A DNA stretch of 64,000 nt from Verrucomicrobiaceae bacterium (GCA_015075365.1 JABTUN010000003.1:913060-977059); one strand, 5' to 3'. Positions 51,228 through 60,078 are shown, counted from the stretch's first letter. The notes: generated by a model from the sequence alone, not told the origin. Translations and numbers: made by a program.

Positions 51228-52456
51228 GAGATGGCAGCCTGTGAAACGTGGTCGCGCGGGAAAAACCATCGAATGCCCGCGACGACCACCGCCGCGGCCG
51301 CGAGATAGCCCAGCGCGGTGAAGCTCAGCAGGCGGTCGATGCCGAGGGATTGCTTCCACAGGCCGCCGAAGAGCGTGGCGAAGCCGGACATGATCGCGCC
51401 GCAGAAATTTAAGAGGCCCACAGCCGTCGCACGGGCATCGGTGCCGACGACATCGAAGGCCGCCGGGAAGATGTTGGCGATGAAGAGGCCGCTGAAGAGC
51501 CCGAAGCCGGTGGCGGCGATGCGCGTGACGAGGAGCGTGTCGCTGTTGCCAAGAAGATGAATGCACGGCGCGGAAAGCACGAGCCCGGCGACGATGAGCC
51601 AGAAGCGCGCGGACTTCAGCCGTGCATGCAAGTTGTCCGCGATGACGCCACCGATGAGAATGCCGGCGAACGTGGCTGTTTGCAGGAAAACCGTGGCATT
51701 GAAAGCCGCGTCAGCCTGATTGAGCTGGAACTTGTCGTGCAGAAACGCCGGCAGCCATCCATAGAGCAGCCACAAGCCGAAGACGAAAACCGGAAACACC
51801 ACGCACAGCATCACAAACGTGCGTGAACGGCCCAGCGAGGCAAAGGAGAGCTTTGCGCCGGGTTCGGGCGCGGGTTCGCCGACCTTGCGCAGGAAGGTGA
51901 AATACGGCAGCGCATACAGCACGCCCACCGCGCCGAGAATGAAGAACGCCTCGCGCCACTGGCCGCGATCCGCCATCCAGCCGCCGAACCAACTGCCTGC
52001 GACGGTGCCCGCGATTTGCCCCGTCATGAGCACCGACACCGCGCGCGAGCGCTTTTCCGCGCTGTAGGTATTCGCGGTCAGCGCGACCGCGCTGGACATG
52101 TAGAGCGACTCCGAGACGCCCATCGCCGCGCGCATGGCCAGCAGCATCACACCGCTCGTCACGAGGCCCGTGCCGATGGTGACGATGCTCCACACGACCA
52201 GACTCAGCACCACGAGCAGCCGTTTCGAGAAACGATCGCCCAGATAACCGGAGATGGGACAGCCAAAGGCATATACCCAAAGAAACATCGCGCCGACATA
52301 GCCGAGCTGCGCGTCGGTCATCTTCAAATCCGCCTTCAGCGAGGGAAACATCGAGAAGACTGCCTGGCGGTCGCAGTAGTTCAGGAAGTAGGCGAACCAC
52401 ATGAAGGCGACGAGCGCGCCGGCGCGGGGGATGGGAGCTGCGGCAGAGGTCGTCAT
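51224..52456 (-). CDS. MFS transporter, anion:cation symporter type
   Basis: 410-residue twelve-helix importer of the major facilitator superfamily, probably the anion:cation symporter (ACS) branch that takes up sugar acids. Seen: WFAYFLNYCDRQAVFSMFPSLKADLKMTDAQLG at the N-terminus (the family NYxDR motif) and GYLGDRFSKRLLV (A-motif loop 2-3). It is the first gene of the nine-gene series, so it likely brings in a product of the exported hydrolases. An acid sugar would agree with the enolase-superfamily enzyme at the other end. Substrate not assignable. The 135-base gap to the divergent cytochrome gene holds an inverted repeat. Confidence 0.9.
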   Translation of the reverse strand: MTTSAAAPIPRAGALVAFMWFAYFLNYCDRQAVFSMFPSLKADLKMTDAQLGYVGAMFLWVYAFGCPISGYLGDRFSKRLLVVLSLVVWSIVTIGTGLVTSGVMLLAMRAAMGVSESLYMSSAVALTANTYSAEKRSRAVSVLMTGQIAGTVAGSWFGGWMADRGQWREAFFILGAVGVLYALPYFTFLRKVGEPAPEPGAKLSFASLGRSRTFVMLCVVFPVFVFGLWLLYGWLPAFLHDKFQLNQADAAFNATVFLQTATFAGILIGGVIADNLHARLKSARFWLIVAGLVLSAPCIHLLGNSDTLLVTRIAATGFGLFSGLFIANIFPAAFDVVGTDARATAVGLLNFCGAIMSGFATLFGGLWKQSLGIDRLLSFTALGYLAAAAVVVAGIRWFFPRDHVSQAAIS

Positions 52457-52495
52457 GGTGGAGCGCGACGAATACGGCGGTCGGAGGAAGACAAA

Positions 52496-52518
52496 ATCAT
52501 GATTCTATCCTTCATGAT
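52496..52518. promoter_or_regulatory. Inverted repeat in divergent promoter, ATCATGA-N9-TCATGAT
   Basis: A perfect 7-base inverted repeat, ATCATGA (52496-52502) and TCATGAT (52512-52518), with a 9-base spacer. It lies 40 bases upstream of the MFS start and 74 bases upstream of the PSD1 gene start, between the two divergent units. Size and spacing resemble a dimeric repressor operator. No regulator gene is next to it. A 7-base arm is weak evidence alone. Confidence 0.35.
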
Positions 52519-52591
52519 GTTGTATTCACTCCTCCGGCATGAGTCGGCATGCTGCCGCCGTAGGAAGCGGGCGTCTTTTTCCCTCCACCGC

Positions 52592-55459
52592 ATGTTTCGC
52601 CTCTGTTTTCTCCCACTGCTGATGCTCGCTGTGCCGCTGGCTGCCGCGCCGCTCAGCTACAACCGCGATGTCCGCCCGGTGTTGAGCGACAACTGCTTTG
52701 CCTGCCACGGTCCGGACAAAAACAACCGCAAGGCCGACCTGCGGCTCGACCAGCCGGGCGAGCTGGATCGCGAGGAGTTTGTGAAGCGGCTCTTCACCGA
52801 CGACGTGGACGACGTGATGCCGCCGCCGAAGTCGCACAAGAAGCTCTCCACCGTGCAGAAAGACGTTTTGAAGCGCTGGATCGCGGAAGGTGCGAAATAC
52901 GAGGCGCATTGGTCCTTCGTGCCGCCCGTGAAACCGGCGACGGGTGCAGGGATTGACGATTTCATCCGTGCGGAACTGCCGAAACACGGCCTGAAGCCCT
53001 CGCCGCGTGCGGAGGCGGCCACGCTGGTGCGGCGTTTGGCGCTCGACCTCACGGGGCTGCCGCCAACGATCGAGGAGCAGCGGCGATTTGCCGCGCCGGA
53101 GTCGTATGCGGCGATGGTGGACCACTTTTTATCGAAACCCGCCTATGGCGAGCACATGGCGGTGGCGTGGCTCGATGCGGCGCGCTACGCGGACACGAAC
53201 GGCTACCAGGTGGATCGTGATCGCGAGCTCTGGCCGTGGCGTGACTGGGTGGTGCGCGCTTTCAACGCAAACATGCCCTTCGACCAGTTCACCATTGAGC
53301 AGCTCGCGGGCGATCTGCTGCCAGGTGCGACGCTCGATCAGCGTGTGGCGACCGGATTTCATCGCAACCACATGCTCAATGAGGAGGGCGGCGTCATCGC
53401 GGAGGAGTTTCTGGCGGAATACACCGCGGACCGCGTCGAGACGACTGCGGCGGTGTGGCTGGGGCAGACCTTCAACTGCTGCCGCTGTCACGACCACAAG
53501 TATGATCCCTTCACACAGCGCGACTTCTACGCGATGAAGGCCTTCTTCCACAACGTGCCGGAGCGCGGTGTGGGCATTTACTCGAATCCCGTGCGCACCA
53601 ACGCGCCGCCGTTCGTGAAGCTGCCCGCGCCGGAGGTGGAGGCGAAAATCACCGCGCTGAATGCGAAGCTGAAACCGGTCGAGGAACGATTGAAGGCGCT
53701 GGGAACCGCGGATCTCGAAGCGTGGGCGCAAAAGCTCGCGCAGAGCACGATCGACTGGTTGCCGCTCGAAGCGGTGAAAGCCAGCGGCGGCGATCAACCG
53801 CCGAAAATCGTCGCACAGGCGGTTCACGTCGGCCCGCAGGAGACGCGGGCGAACAACATCCAGATCACCGTGAAGCTGCCCGCCGGCAAAATCACCGCCT
53901 TGAAGCTCGAATGCAGCACAGCAGACCCTTCGGCGAGTTTTCAATGGAGCGAGTTGAAAGCAGGGAAGGCCAAGCTGCGCGCGCTCGATGCCACGCAGGT
54001 CACTTTGCTCGACAACGACCGCCGCACGAAGGCTCCGCTGTCCGTGACGCCTGCGAAGCCGGTGCAGACGCTGTTTGAAATCGAAACGCCGCTCACTGGA
54101 GCCGAGACGGTGATCACGCTCGGCGTCGAAAACGCGGGCGGCAGCACGCAGTGGCGGCTTTTTGCCACTACAGCCGCCACAGAGCTCATCGCGCCGGAAA
54201 ACATCGTCGCCATCGCGAAGAAGCCGCATGCAAAACGGCCTGCGCGTGATCGCAAGCTGCTCGCGGATTATCGTTTGTCGCAGATGCCGGAGTTTCGACG
54301 GCTCAATGATGAAGCGGCCGCGTTGCGCAAAGACATCGCCGCCGCGGAGGCGGAGATTCCGACCACGCTGGTGATGGAGGAGCAGAAGGAGCCGCGCGCG
54401 ACCTTCATCCTGATGCGCGGCGCGTATGACAAACCGGGCGAGCAGGTCAGCGCGGCGACGCCGACGGTGTTGCCGAAACTCGCCGCTGACCTGCCGAAGA
54501 ACCGCCTCGGTCTCGCGCGCTGGCTGGTGAGCCGCGAGAATCCGCTCACGGCACGCGTCACGGTGAACCGCTTCTGGCAGCAGTTCTTTGGTGCCGGCTT
54601 GGTGCGCAGCAGCGAGGACTTTGGCATGCAGGGCGACCTCCCGAGCCATCCCGAACTGCTCGACTGGCTCGCGGTGACGTTTCAAGACTCCGGCTGGGAT
54701 GTGAAGAAGCTCATCATGCTCATCGTGATGAGCGAAACGTATCGCCAGTCGTCACGGCATGCGGCGGATGCGAAATCGCGCGAGATCGATGCGGCGAATG
54801 TGTGGCTGTCTCGCGGTCCGCGTCATCGTTTGCCCGCCGAGGCGATCCGCGATCAAGCGCTCGCGGCCAGCGGGCTGCTCAGCGGCAAAATTGGCGGCCC
54901 GGCGGTGAAGCCGTATCATCCGCCCGGTCTTTACGAGCAGGTCGTCGCCCAGCGCGACAACCCGAAGGCAACCTACCAGCAGGGCAGCGGCGAGGATCTG
55001 CATCGCCGCAGCCTCTACACCTACTGGAAGCGCAGCGTGCCGCATCCCGCCATGATGCTCTTCGACGCGCCCTTCCGCGAGGTGTGTGCCATGCGCCGCA
55101 CGCGCTCGAACACTCCGCTCCAGGCCCTGAATCTCATGAATGATCCCACGTATGTCGAAGCCGCGCGCTTCTTCGCGCAGCGCATGATCCGCGAAGGCGG
55201 CGCGAGCGTGGAATCGCGACTCACACATGGCTTCCGGCTGCTTCTCGCTCGCGATCCGAATGCGCAGGAACGAAAAATCCTCACCGCCGCGCTCGAACGT
55301 GTCCTTGGCGATTTCCAACGCGATCCCGAGTCCGCCAAACAACTCCTCACCATCGGCGAGAGCAAAACAGACGCCTCCATTCCACACGCAGAACTCGCCG
55401 CCTATACCACGCTGGCCAGCACGCTCATCAATCTCGACGAAACCATCACGAAGGAGTGA
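52592..55459 (+). CDS. PSD1-type secreted cytochrome protein (PSCyt1, DUF1549, DUF1553)
   Basis: 955-residue exported protein of a PVC-specific family. Start MFRLCFLPLLMLAVPLAAAP at 52592 is a signal peptide; in-frame sequence to 52016 overlaps the divergent gene. The N-terminal PSCyt1 domain has DNCFACHGPDKNNRKADLRLDQPG (CxxCH haem site). DUF1549 has RRLALDLTGLPPT and GEHMAVAWLDAARYADTNGYQ, with a second CRCH site (NCCRCHDHKYDPFTQRDFY). A central ~280-residue region precedes DUF1553 (NPLTARVTVNRFWQQFFGAGLV ... LPSHPELLDWLAV). Function is unproven; electron transfer to a partner DUF1501 protein is assumed. It leads a two-gene unit; the stop is 4 bases before the DUF1501 start. Confidence 0.88.
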   Translation: MFRLCFLPLLMLAVPLAAAPLSYNRDVRPVLSDNCFACHGPDKNNRKADLRLDQPGELDREEFVKRLFTDDVDDVMPPPKSHKKLSTVQKDVLKRWIAEGAKYEAHWSFVPPVKPATGAGIDDFIRAELPKHGLKPSPRAEAATLVRRLALDLTGLPPTIEEQRRFAAPESYAAMVDHFLSKPAYGEHMAVAWLDAARYADTNGYQVDRDRELWPWRDWVVRAFNANMPFDQFTIEQLAGDLLPGATLDQRVATGFHRNHMLNEEGGVIAEEFLAEYTADRVETTAAVWLGQTFNCCRCHDHKYDPFTQRDFYAMKAFFHNVPERGVGIYSNPVRTNAPPFVKLPAPEVEAKITALNAKLKPVEERLKALGTADLEAWAQKLAQSTIDWLPLEAVKASGGDQPPKIVAQAVHVGPQETRANNIQITVKLPAGKITALKLECSTADPSASFQWSELKAGKAKLRALDATQVTLLDNDRRTKAPLSVTPAKPVQTLFEIETPLTGAETVITLGVENAGGSTQWRLFATTAATELIAPENIVAIAKKPHAKRPARDRKLLADYRLSQMPEFRRLNDEAAALRKDIAAAEAEIPTTLVMEEQKEPRATFILMRGAYDKPGEQVSAATPTVLPKLAADLPKNRLGLARWLVSRENPLTARVTVNRFWQQFFGAGLVRSSEDFGMQGDLPSHPELLDWLAVTFQDSGWDVKKLIMLIVMSETYRQSSRHAADAKSREIDAANVWLSRGPRHRLPAEAIRDQALAASGLLSGKIGGPAVKPYHPPGLYEQVVAQRDNPKATYQQGSGEDLHRRSLYTYWKRSVPHPAMMLFDAPFREVCAMRRTRSNTPLQALNLMNDPTYVEAARFFAQRMIREGGASVESRLTHGFRLLLARDPNAQERKILTAALERVLGDFQRDPESAKQLLTIGESKTDASIPHAELAAYTTLASTLINLDETITKE

Positions 55460-55463
55460 ACTC

Positions 55464-56867
55464 ATGCCCCCCGCACCATCCCTCGCCCCTCATTCCCGTC
55501 GCAACTGGCTCAAGACGCTCGCCTTTGCCTCGCTGGCCGATCCGCGGCTGTTTGCATCGAACGTCACGCATTTTGCTCCGAAGGCGCGGCGCATCATCTA
55601 TCTCACGCAGGCGGGTGCGCCGTCGCAGTTGGACCTGTTTGATTACAAGCCGGGCCTCGCGTCGCAGTTTGACAAGGACTTGCCGGATTCCGTGCGCAAC
55701 GGCCAGCGGCTCACGGGCATGACCGCGGGGCAGAAGCGCTTCCCCATCGCGCCGTCGGTGTTCAAGTTTCAGCAGCATGGCCAGAGCGGTCTGTGGCTGA
55801 GCGAACTGCTGCCGCACACGTCGAAGTTCGCCGACGAGCTGTGCGTCATCCGCTCCATGCACACGGAGGCGATCAATCACGACCCCGCGATGACGCTGCT
55901 GCAAACGGGGCATCAGATCGGTGGACGGCCGTCGTTCGGCTCGTGGGTGTCGTATGGCCTCGGCTCGGAGAATGCCGATCTGCCAGCCTTCGTCGCGCTC
56001 ATCTCGCGACCGAGCGGACCCACGAATGCACAGCCGCTGCACGAGCGCATGTGGGGCAGCGGTTTCCTGCCGTCGAAGTTTCAAGGCGTGCGCATGAGCT
56101 CGGGCAAGGATCCCGTGCTTTTCCTCTCGAATCCGCCGGGCATCACCAGCGAGCGACGCCGTGCGATGCTCGACGACGTGGCGGCGCTGAACCGGCTGAA
56201 GCTCGATGACTTTCACGATCCGGAGACGCAGGCGCGCATGGATCAATATGAGATGGCTTTTCGCATGCAGGCCGCCGTGCCGGAGCTGGCGGACCTGTCG
56301 AAGGAGCCTGCGCACATCTACGAGCGCTATGGCCCCGAGTCGAAAAAGCCGGGCACCTATGCCGCGAACTGCATCCTTGCGCGAAGGCTCGCGGAGCGCG
56401 GCGTGCGCTTCATCCAGCTTTACCACCGCGGCTGGGACCAACACAACAACCTGCCCAGCGGCATCAAGAGCCAGTGCCACGACACCGACCAGCCCACCGC
56501 GTCGCTGCTCGGTGAACTCAAGGAACGCGGCCTGCTGGACGACACGCTGGTGATCTGGGGCGGTGAATTTGGCCGCACCGTTTACTCGCAGGGCGTGCTC
56601 ACGCGTGACAATCACGGCCGCGATCATCATCCGCGCTGCTACAGCCTCTGGATGGCCGGTGCGGGCGTGAAAAAAGGCCACGTGCATGGCGAGACGGACG
56701 ACTTCAGCTACAACATCGTCAAAGACCCGGTGCACATCCACGATCTGAATGCCACCGCGCTGCACTTGCTCGGCCTGGAGCACACGCGGCTCACGTATCG
56801 CTTCCAAGGTCGCGATTACCGCCTCACGGACATCCACGGCGAGCTTGTTAAACAAGTGCTCGCCTGA
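55464..56867 (+). CDS. DUF1501 protein paired with PSD1-type cytochrome
   Basis: 467-residue DUF1501 member. The start at 55464 follows AAGGAG at 55450-55455, which overlaps the end of the PSD1 gene, a good Shine-Dalgarno site. The leader has SRRNWLKTLAFASLA, a short twin-arginine-like signal. The family motifs IIYLTQAGAPSQLDLFDYK, RSMHTEAINHDPAMTLLQTG, GWDQHNNLPSG, LVIWGGEFGRTVYSQG and HHPRCYSLWMAGAGVKKG are all present. It differs from the copy at 38.9 kb by about 30 residues in length. It is expected to be co-expressed with the upstream cytochrome protein, the usual PVC pairing. Confidence 0.88.
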   Translation: MPPAPSLAPHSRRNWLKTLAFASLADPRLFASNVTHFAPKARRIIYLTQAGAPSQLDLFDYKPGLASQFDKDLPDSVRNGQRLTGMTAGQKRFPIAPSVFKFQQHGQSGLWLSELLPHTSKFADELCVIRSMHTEAINHDPAMTLLQTGHQIGGRPSFGSWVSYGLGSENADLPAFVALISRPSGPTNAQPLHERMWGSGFLPSKFQGVRMSSGKDPVLFLSNPPGITSERRRAMLDDVAALNRLKLDDFHDPETQARMDQYEMAFRMQAAVPELADLSKEPAHIYERYGPESKKPGTYAANCILARRLAERGVRFIQLYHRGWDQHNNLPSGIKSQCHDTDQPTASLLGELKERGLLDDTLVIWGGEFGRTVYSQGVLTRDNHGRDHHPRCYSLWMAGAGVKKGHVHGETDDFSYNIVKDPVHIHDLNATALHLLGLEHTRLTYRFQGRDYRLTDIHGELVKQVLA

Positions 56868-56876
56868 TGCTGCTCG

Positions 56877-57884
56877 TCACGCGCGCAGCACCTCGCGCTC
56901 GCTGACCTGTTTCGCGATCACCGCGACGCAATCACCCTGCTGTGTCAGACAAGGCGCACGCATGGTGATGAGGTAGCCGCTGCTCGCAGCCACGATCTGC
57001 TCTGGTGCGCGGTCCGGCCGCTCCAGATGATGAATCCAGCCGACGGTCTGCCCCTTTTTCACCTTGGAGCCCAGATCGAGCGCGATCTCGAAAATGCCGG
57101 ACTCCGGCGCGAGGATGTAGTCCTCGCGATTCAGCGCCTGCGTGAGGATCGGCGGCTTTTCGCGCGGCACGATGCGACCTTTGAGCACACCTAGATGCGC
57201 CAGCACATTGCGCAGACCGCTTTGAGCGATGCGATGCACATTGGCCGGTATGCACTCGCCACCGCCGAGTTCGGTGGTGACGACCGTTTTGCCCTGGTTC
57301 TCGGCTTCGACCGGCAAAAGGCCGCTGCCGGCAATGTCGGCGTAGATAAAGCAGAATTCCGTGCCCCACGCGAGCATTGCGTCATACATGCGGCGGCGCT
57401 GCTCGCGATCCGGCACAAGGTGCATGTGCGAGCAAGGCACGAACTCCATGCTGCGCCCGCCGCTATGAATGTCGATCACCGCGTCGCTGAGCGGAAACAG
57501 CACCGTGCGCAGGTAATGCGCGATCTGGCTCGTCACCGGCCCTTCCACCTCGCCGGGAAAGGCGCGGTTCATGTTCATGCCGTCGATCGGCGACAGCCGT
57601 GTGCTCGTGCGTGCTGCGGGGAAGTTGAGCGACGGGATCAAAATGAGCCTGCCGCTCACTTTTTCCGCCTCCAGCTCGCGCGCGAGCTTCATGATGGCGA
57701 TCTGGCCCTGATACTCGTCACCGTGATTGCCGCCGAGCACCAGCACCGTCGGCCCTTGGCCGCGCGCGATGACCGTGATCGGGATCATCACATTCGCCCA
57801 GCCGCCGAGGTTGTGAGAATACGGCACCTGCAAAAAGCCCTGCTGCTTGCCGGGTTTGTCGAGATCGAGGGGGGTGATGACCAT
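56877..57884 (-). CDS. Succinylglutamate desuccinylase / aspartoacylase family deacylase
   Basis: 335-residue zinc-dependent amidase of the AstE/AspA superfamily, closest in look to the DoeB type. Zinc ligands are seen in GNHGDEYQG (His and Glu) and DIHSGG (His). The mid-region has RMYDAMLAWGT and TELGGGECIP. The C-terminal ~90 residues (VPREKPPILTQA ... LDLGSKVKKGQTVGWIHHLERP) form the barrel-like domain of this branch. No signal peptide, so it acts in the cytosol. It is the last gene of a minus-strand series, 10 bases after the PSD1-type gene. The acyl substrate cannot be assigned. Confidence 0.9.
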   Translation of the reverse strand: MVITPLDLDKPGKQQGFLQVPYSHNLGGWANVMIPITVIARGQGPTVLVLGGNHGDEYQGQIAIMKLARELEAEKVSGRLILIPSLNFPAARTSTRLSPIDGMNMNRAFPGEVEGPVTSQIAHYLRTVLFPLSDAVIDIHSGGRSMEFVPCSHMHLVPDREQRRRMYDAMLAWGTEFCFIYADIAGSGLLPVEAENQGKTVVTTELGGGECIPANVHRIAQSGLRNVLAHLGVLKGRIVPREKPPILTQALNREDYILAPESGIFEIALDLGSKVKKGQTVGWIHHLERPDRAPEQIVAASSGYLITMRAPCLTQQGDCVAVIAKQVSEREVLRA

Positions 57885-57894
57885 AAAACGCGGC

Positions 57895-60075
57895 CTACTG
57901 GCGGTTGATGAACTCGTCGAGGTTCATGAGCACCCGCGCCACGGCGACGAGCGTGGCGGCATCGACAGCTTCAGCAGATGGAACGGATTTTTCATGCGTT
58001 CCGAGGGCCTTGAGTGCTTCGGTGCCTCCGTTCTGCACGCGGGCCTTTTGTTCGGCGTGGAAGGCCTGGAGCCGTGAAAGCTCCTCGTCACGCGGTTCGC
58101 GGTTCAACACGAGGCGGAAGAGGGTTTCGAGGCGGTTGTTGCTCTCACGCATGGCGCGGAGGGCGAGCGATTGTGCCGCTTCGACGAAGACGCCGTCGTT
58201 CATCATCGTGAGGGCTTGCAGCGGCGTGTTGCTGCGTTCGCGGCGCACGCAGGCATCGGCGGCGTCCGGTGCGTCGAAGGTGGTGAGCGTCGGATAGAGC
58301 ACGCTGCGCAGGGTGATGATGTAAAGACTGCGTCGGTAGATCTCATCGCCAGGGCTGGCCTTCCAGTTCGAGGAGCGGCCGACATCAAACACGTCCTCCG
58401 GCAGCGGCGGGCGGAAACTTGGGCCGCCGATGGTGGGCTTCAAGAGGCCGCTGACGGCGAGCGCGGAGTCACGCAGGATTTCAGCATCGAGGCGGAGGCG
58501 GTTTTGGCGGGAGAGGAGGCGGTTCAGCGGGTCGATCACGATGATGTCATCGCGATGCATGGAGGATTGCTTGTAGGTCGCCGAGGTGACGATGAGTTTG
58601 ATGAGTTGCTTTCGGCTCCAGCCCAGGCGCATGAACTCGGAAGCCAGCCAGTCGAGCAGCTCAGGATGCGACGGCGGCTCGCCCGTGGCGCCGAAGTCGT
58701 CCGGCGTGCTGACCAGGCCGATGCCGAAGAGCTTGCTCCAGATGTGATTCACTGCGACCCGGCTGGTGAGCGGATGCTGCGGCGAAACAAGCCATTTGGC
58801 GAGATCGAGCCGGTTTGGCTCCGTTTGCGAGGGCTTGTTCATCGGTGGCAGGGCCGAGAGGCTCGCGGGCATGACATCGGGGCCGCGCCGGGTGTAATCA
58901 CCAGCCATGTGGACATAGGTCTGGCGGCGATCCTTCATCACCTCGGCCAGCGCCGGAGCTTTGGTGTTCGGCTCGTCTTGATCGACGGTGTTGTTGAAGA
59001 AGGCGTAGAAGCTGTAGTAGTCGCGGATGGTGATGGGGTCATATTTGTGCGTGTGGCACTGGGCGCAGCCGACCGTGAGCCCCATCCACACGCGGCCCGT
59101 GGTGTTCACACGGTCCGCGAGGTTTTGAAAACGCGCCTCCTCCTTGTCCACGCCCGCCTCGGTGTTCAGCGCGGCATTGCGATGGAAGCCGCTGGCGGTG
59201 AGCTGTGCGAGCGTCGGTTCCGGCAGCAGATCACCTGCGATCTGTTCAATGGTGAATTGATCAAACGGCAGGTCGCGGTTGATGGCATCAATGACCCAGT
59301 CGCGATAGCGCCAGGCGTTGGGGCGCAGGCCGTCGCCGAGGAAGCCGTTCGAGTCGGCGTAGCGAGCCATGTCCAGCCAGTGCCGCGCCCAGCGCTCCCC
59401 AAAATTGGGCGACGCCAGCAGGCGATCCACGAGGTCGGCATATTTGTCGTCAGACCAGCCGGACAGCTCCGACAAATCGGATGGTGTGGGCGGCAAACCC
59501 GTGAGGTCGAGAAAAACGCGGCGGATCAGAGTGATGGGCTCGGCTTCGGCGGCGGGTCTAAGATCATGAGAGCGAAGTTTTTCCTCAATGAAGGCATCAA
59601 TCGGGTTGGGAGGCGTTTCAGGTTTCAGGTTTGAAGTTTCAAGTTGCGGCGTCGATGAGCTGGAACTTGAAACTTGAAACTTCAAATCCGGGACGGCGGG
59701 CCTTTTGATGGGCGCAAAAGACCAGTGGTCCTGGTATTCAGCGCCCTCGGCGATCCAACGGCGGAAAAGCTCGCGCTCCGCTTTCGTGAGCTGCTTCGGC
59801 GAGGATGGCGGCGGCATCACATCATCCGGCTCGGTGGTGCTGATGCGATGCCAGAACTCGCTGTCATCCGGCTTGCCAGGCCTGATGGCCTCTTTGACTG
59901 CCTCCGCGCGCACATCAAGCCGCAGATCCGCCTCGCGCTTGTCCTCATCGGGGCCATGGCAGGCATAGCACTTTGCGGCGAGGACGGGGCGCACGTCACG
60001 ATTGAAATCGACGCGCTTCTCCGCGGCGGGGACGCCGAGGGCGGACAAGAGGGTGAATGGAATGACGAGGCGCAT
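57895..60075 (-). CDS. PSD1-type secreted cytochrome protein, compact form with in-frame repeat insertion
   Basis: 726-residue exported protein starting MRLVIPFTLLSALGVPAAE (signal). PSCyt1 has AKCYACHGPDEDKREADLRLDV (CxxCH), DUF1549 has RRVFLDLTGLPPTPSDL and GERWARHWLDMARYADSNGF, with CAQCHTHKYDPI as a second site, then DUF1553 (HPLTSRVAVNHIWSKLFGIGLV and SHPELLDWLASEF). It lacks the ~230-residue central block of the copy at 52.6 kb. Between the PSCyt1 domain and DUF1549, residues about 129-154 are a Ser/Pro-rich stretch encoded by heptad repeats (59615-59686), absent from the paralogue at the same point. Gap of 3 bases to the phosphatase gene upstream. Confidence 0.87.
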   Translation of the reverse strand: MRLVIPFTLLSALGVPAAEKRVDFNRDVRPVLAAKCYACHGPDEDKREADLRLDVRAEAVKEAIRPGKPDDSEFWHRISTTEPDDVMPPPSSPKQLTKAERELFRRWIAEGAEYQDHWSFAPIKRPAVPDLKFQVSSSSSSTPQLETSNLKPETPPNPIDAFIEEKLRSHDLRPAAEAEPITLIRRVFLDLTGLPPTPSDLSELSGWSDDKYADLVDRLLASPNFGERWARHWLDMARYADSNGFLGDGLRPNAWRYRDWVIDAINRDLPFDQFTIEQIAGDLLPEPTLAQLTASGFHRNAALNTEAGVDKEEARFQNLADRVNTTGRVWMGLTVGCAQCHTHKYDPITIRDYYSFYAFFNNTVDQDEPNTKAPALAEVMKDRRQTYVHMAGDYTRRGPDVMPASLSALPPMNKPSQTEPNRLDLAKWLVSPQHPLTSRVAVNHIWSKLFGIGLVSTPDDFGATGEPPSHPELLDWLASEFMRLGWSRKQLIKLIVTSATYKQSSMHRDDIIVIDPLNRLLSRQNRLRLDAEILRDSALAVSGLLKPTIGGPSFRPPLPEDVFDVGRSSNWKASPGDEIYRRSLYIITLRSVLYPTLTTFDAPDAADACVRRERSNTPLQALTMMNDGVFVEAAQSLALRAMRESNNRLETLFRLVLNREPRDEELSRLQAFHAEQKARVQNGGTEALKALGTHEKSVPSAEAVDAATLVAVARVLMNLDEFINRQ
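59615..59686. repeat. In-frame heptad-repeat element with 16-base inverted repeat
   Basis: The first arm reads as 7-base units GTTTCAG, GTTTCAG, GTTTGAA, GTTTCAA (59615-59642) and ends GTT at 59645. The second arm (59664-59684) reads AACTTGA, AACTTGA, AACTTCA. TTTGAAGTTTCAAGTT (59630-59645) and AACTTGAAACTTCAAA (59671-59686) are a perfect 16-base inverted repeat, 25 bases apart. It lies within the coding frame of the PSD1-type gene and adds about 26 residues. 19 bases of the second arm recur at 15209-15227. Confidence 0.75.
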
Positions 60076-60078
60076 GCT

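Noticed and set aside
59615..59686. Possible CRISPR-like array
   Set aside because: The repeat unit is only 7 bases, there are no unique spacers and no cas genes, so it is a tandem and inverted repeat.
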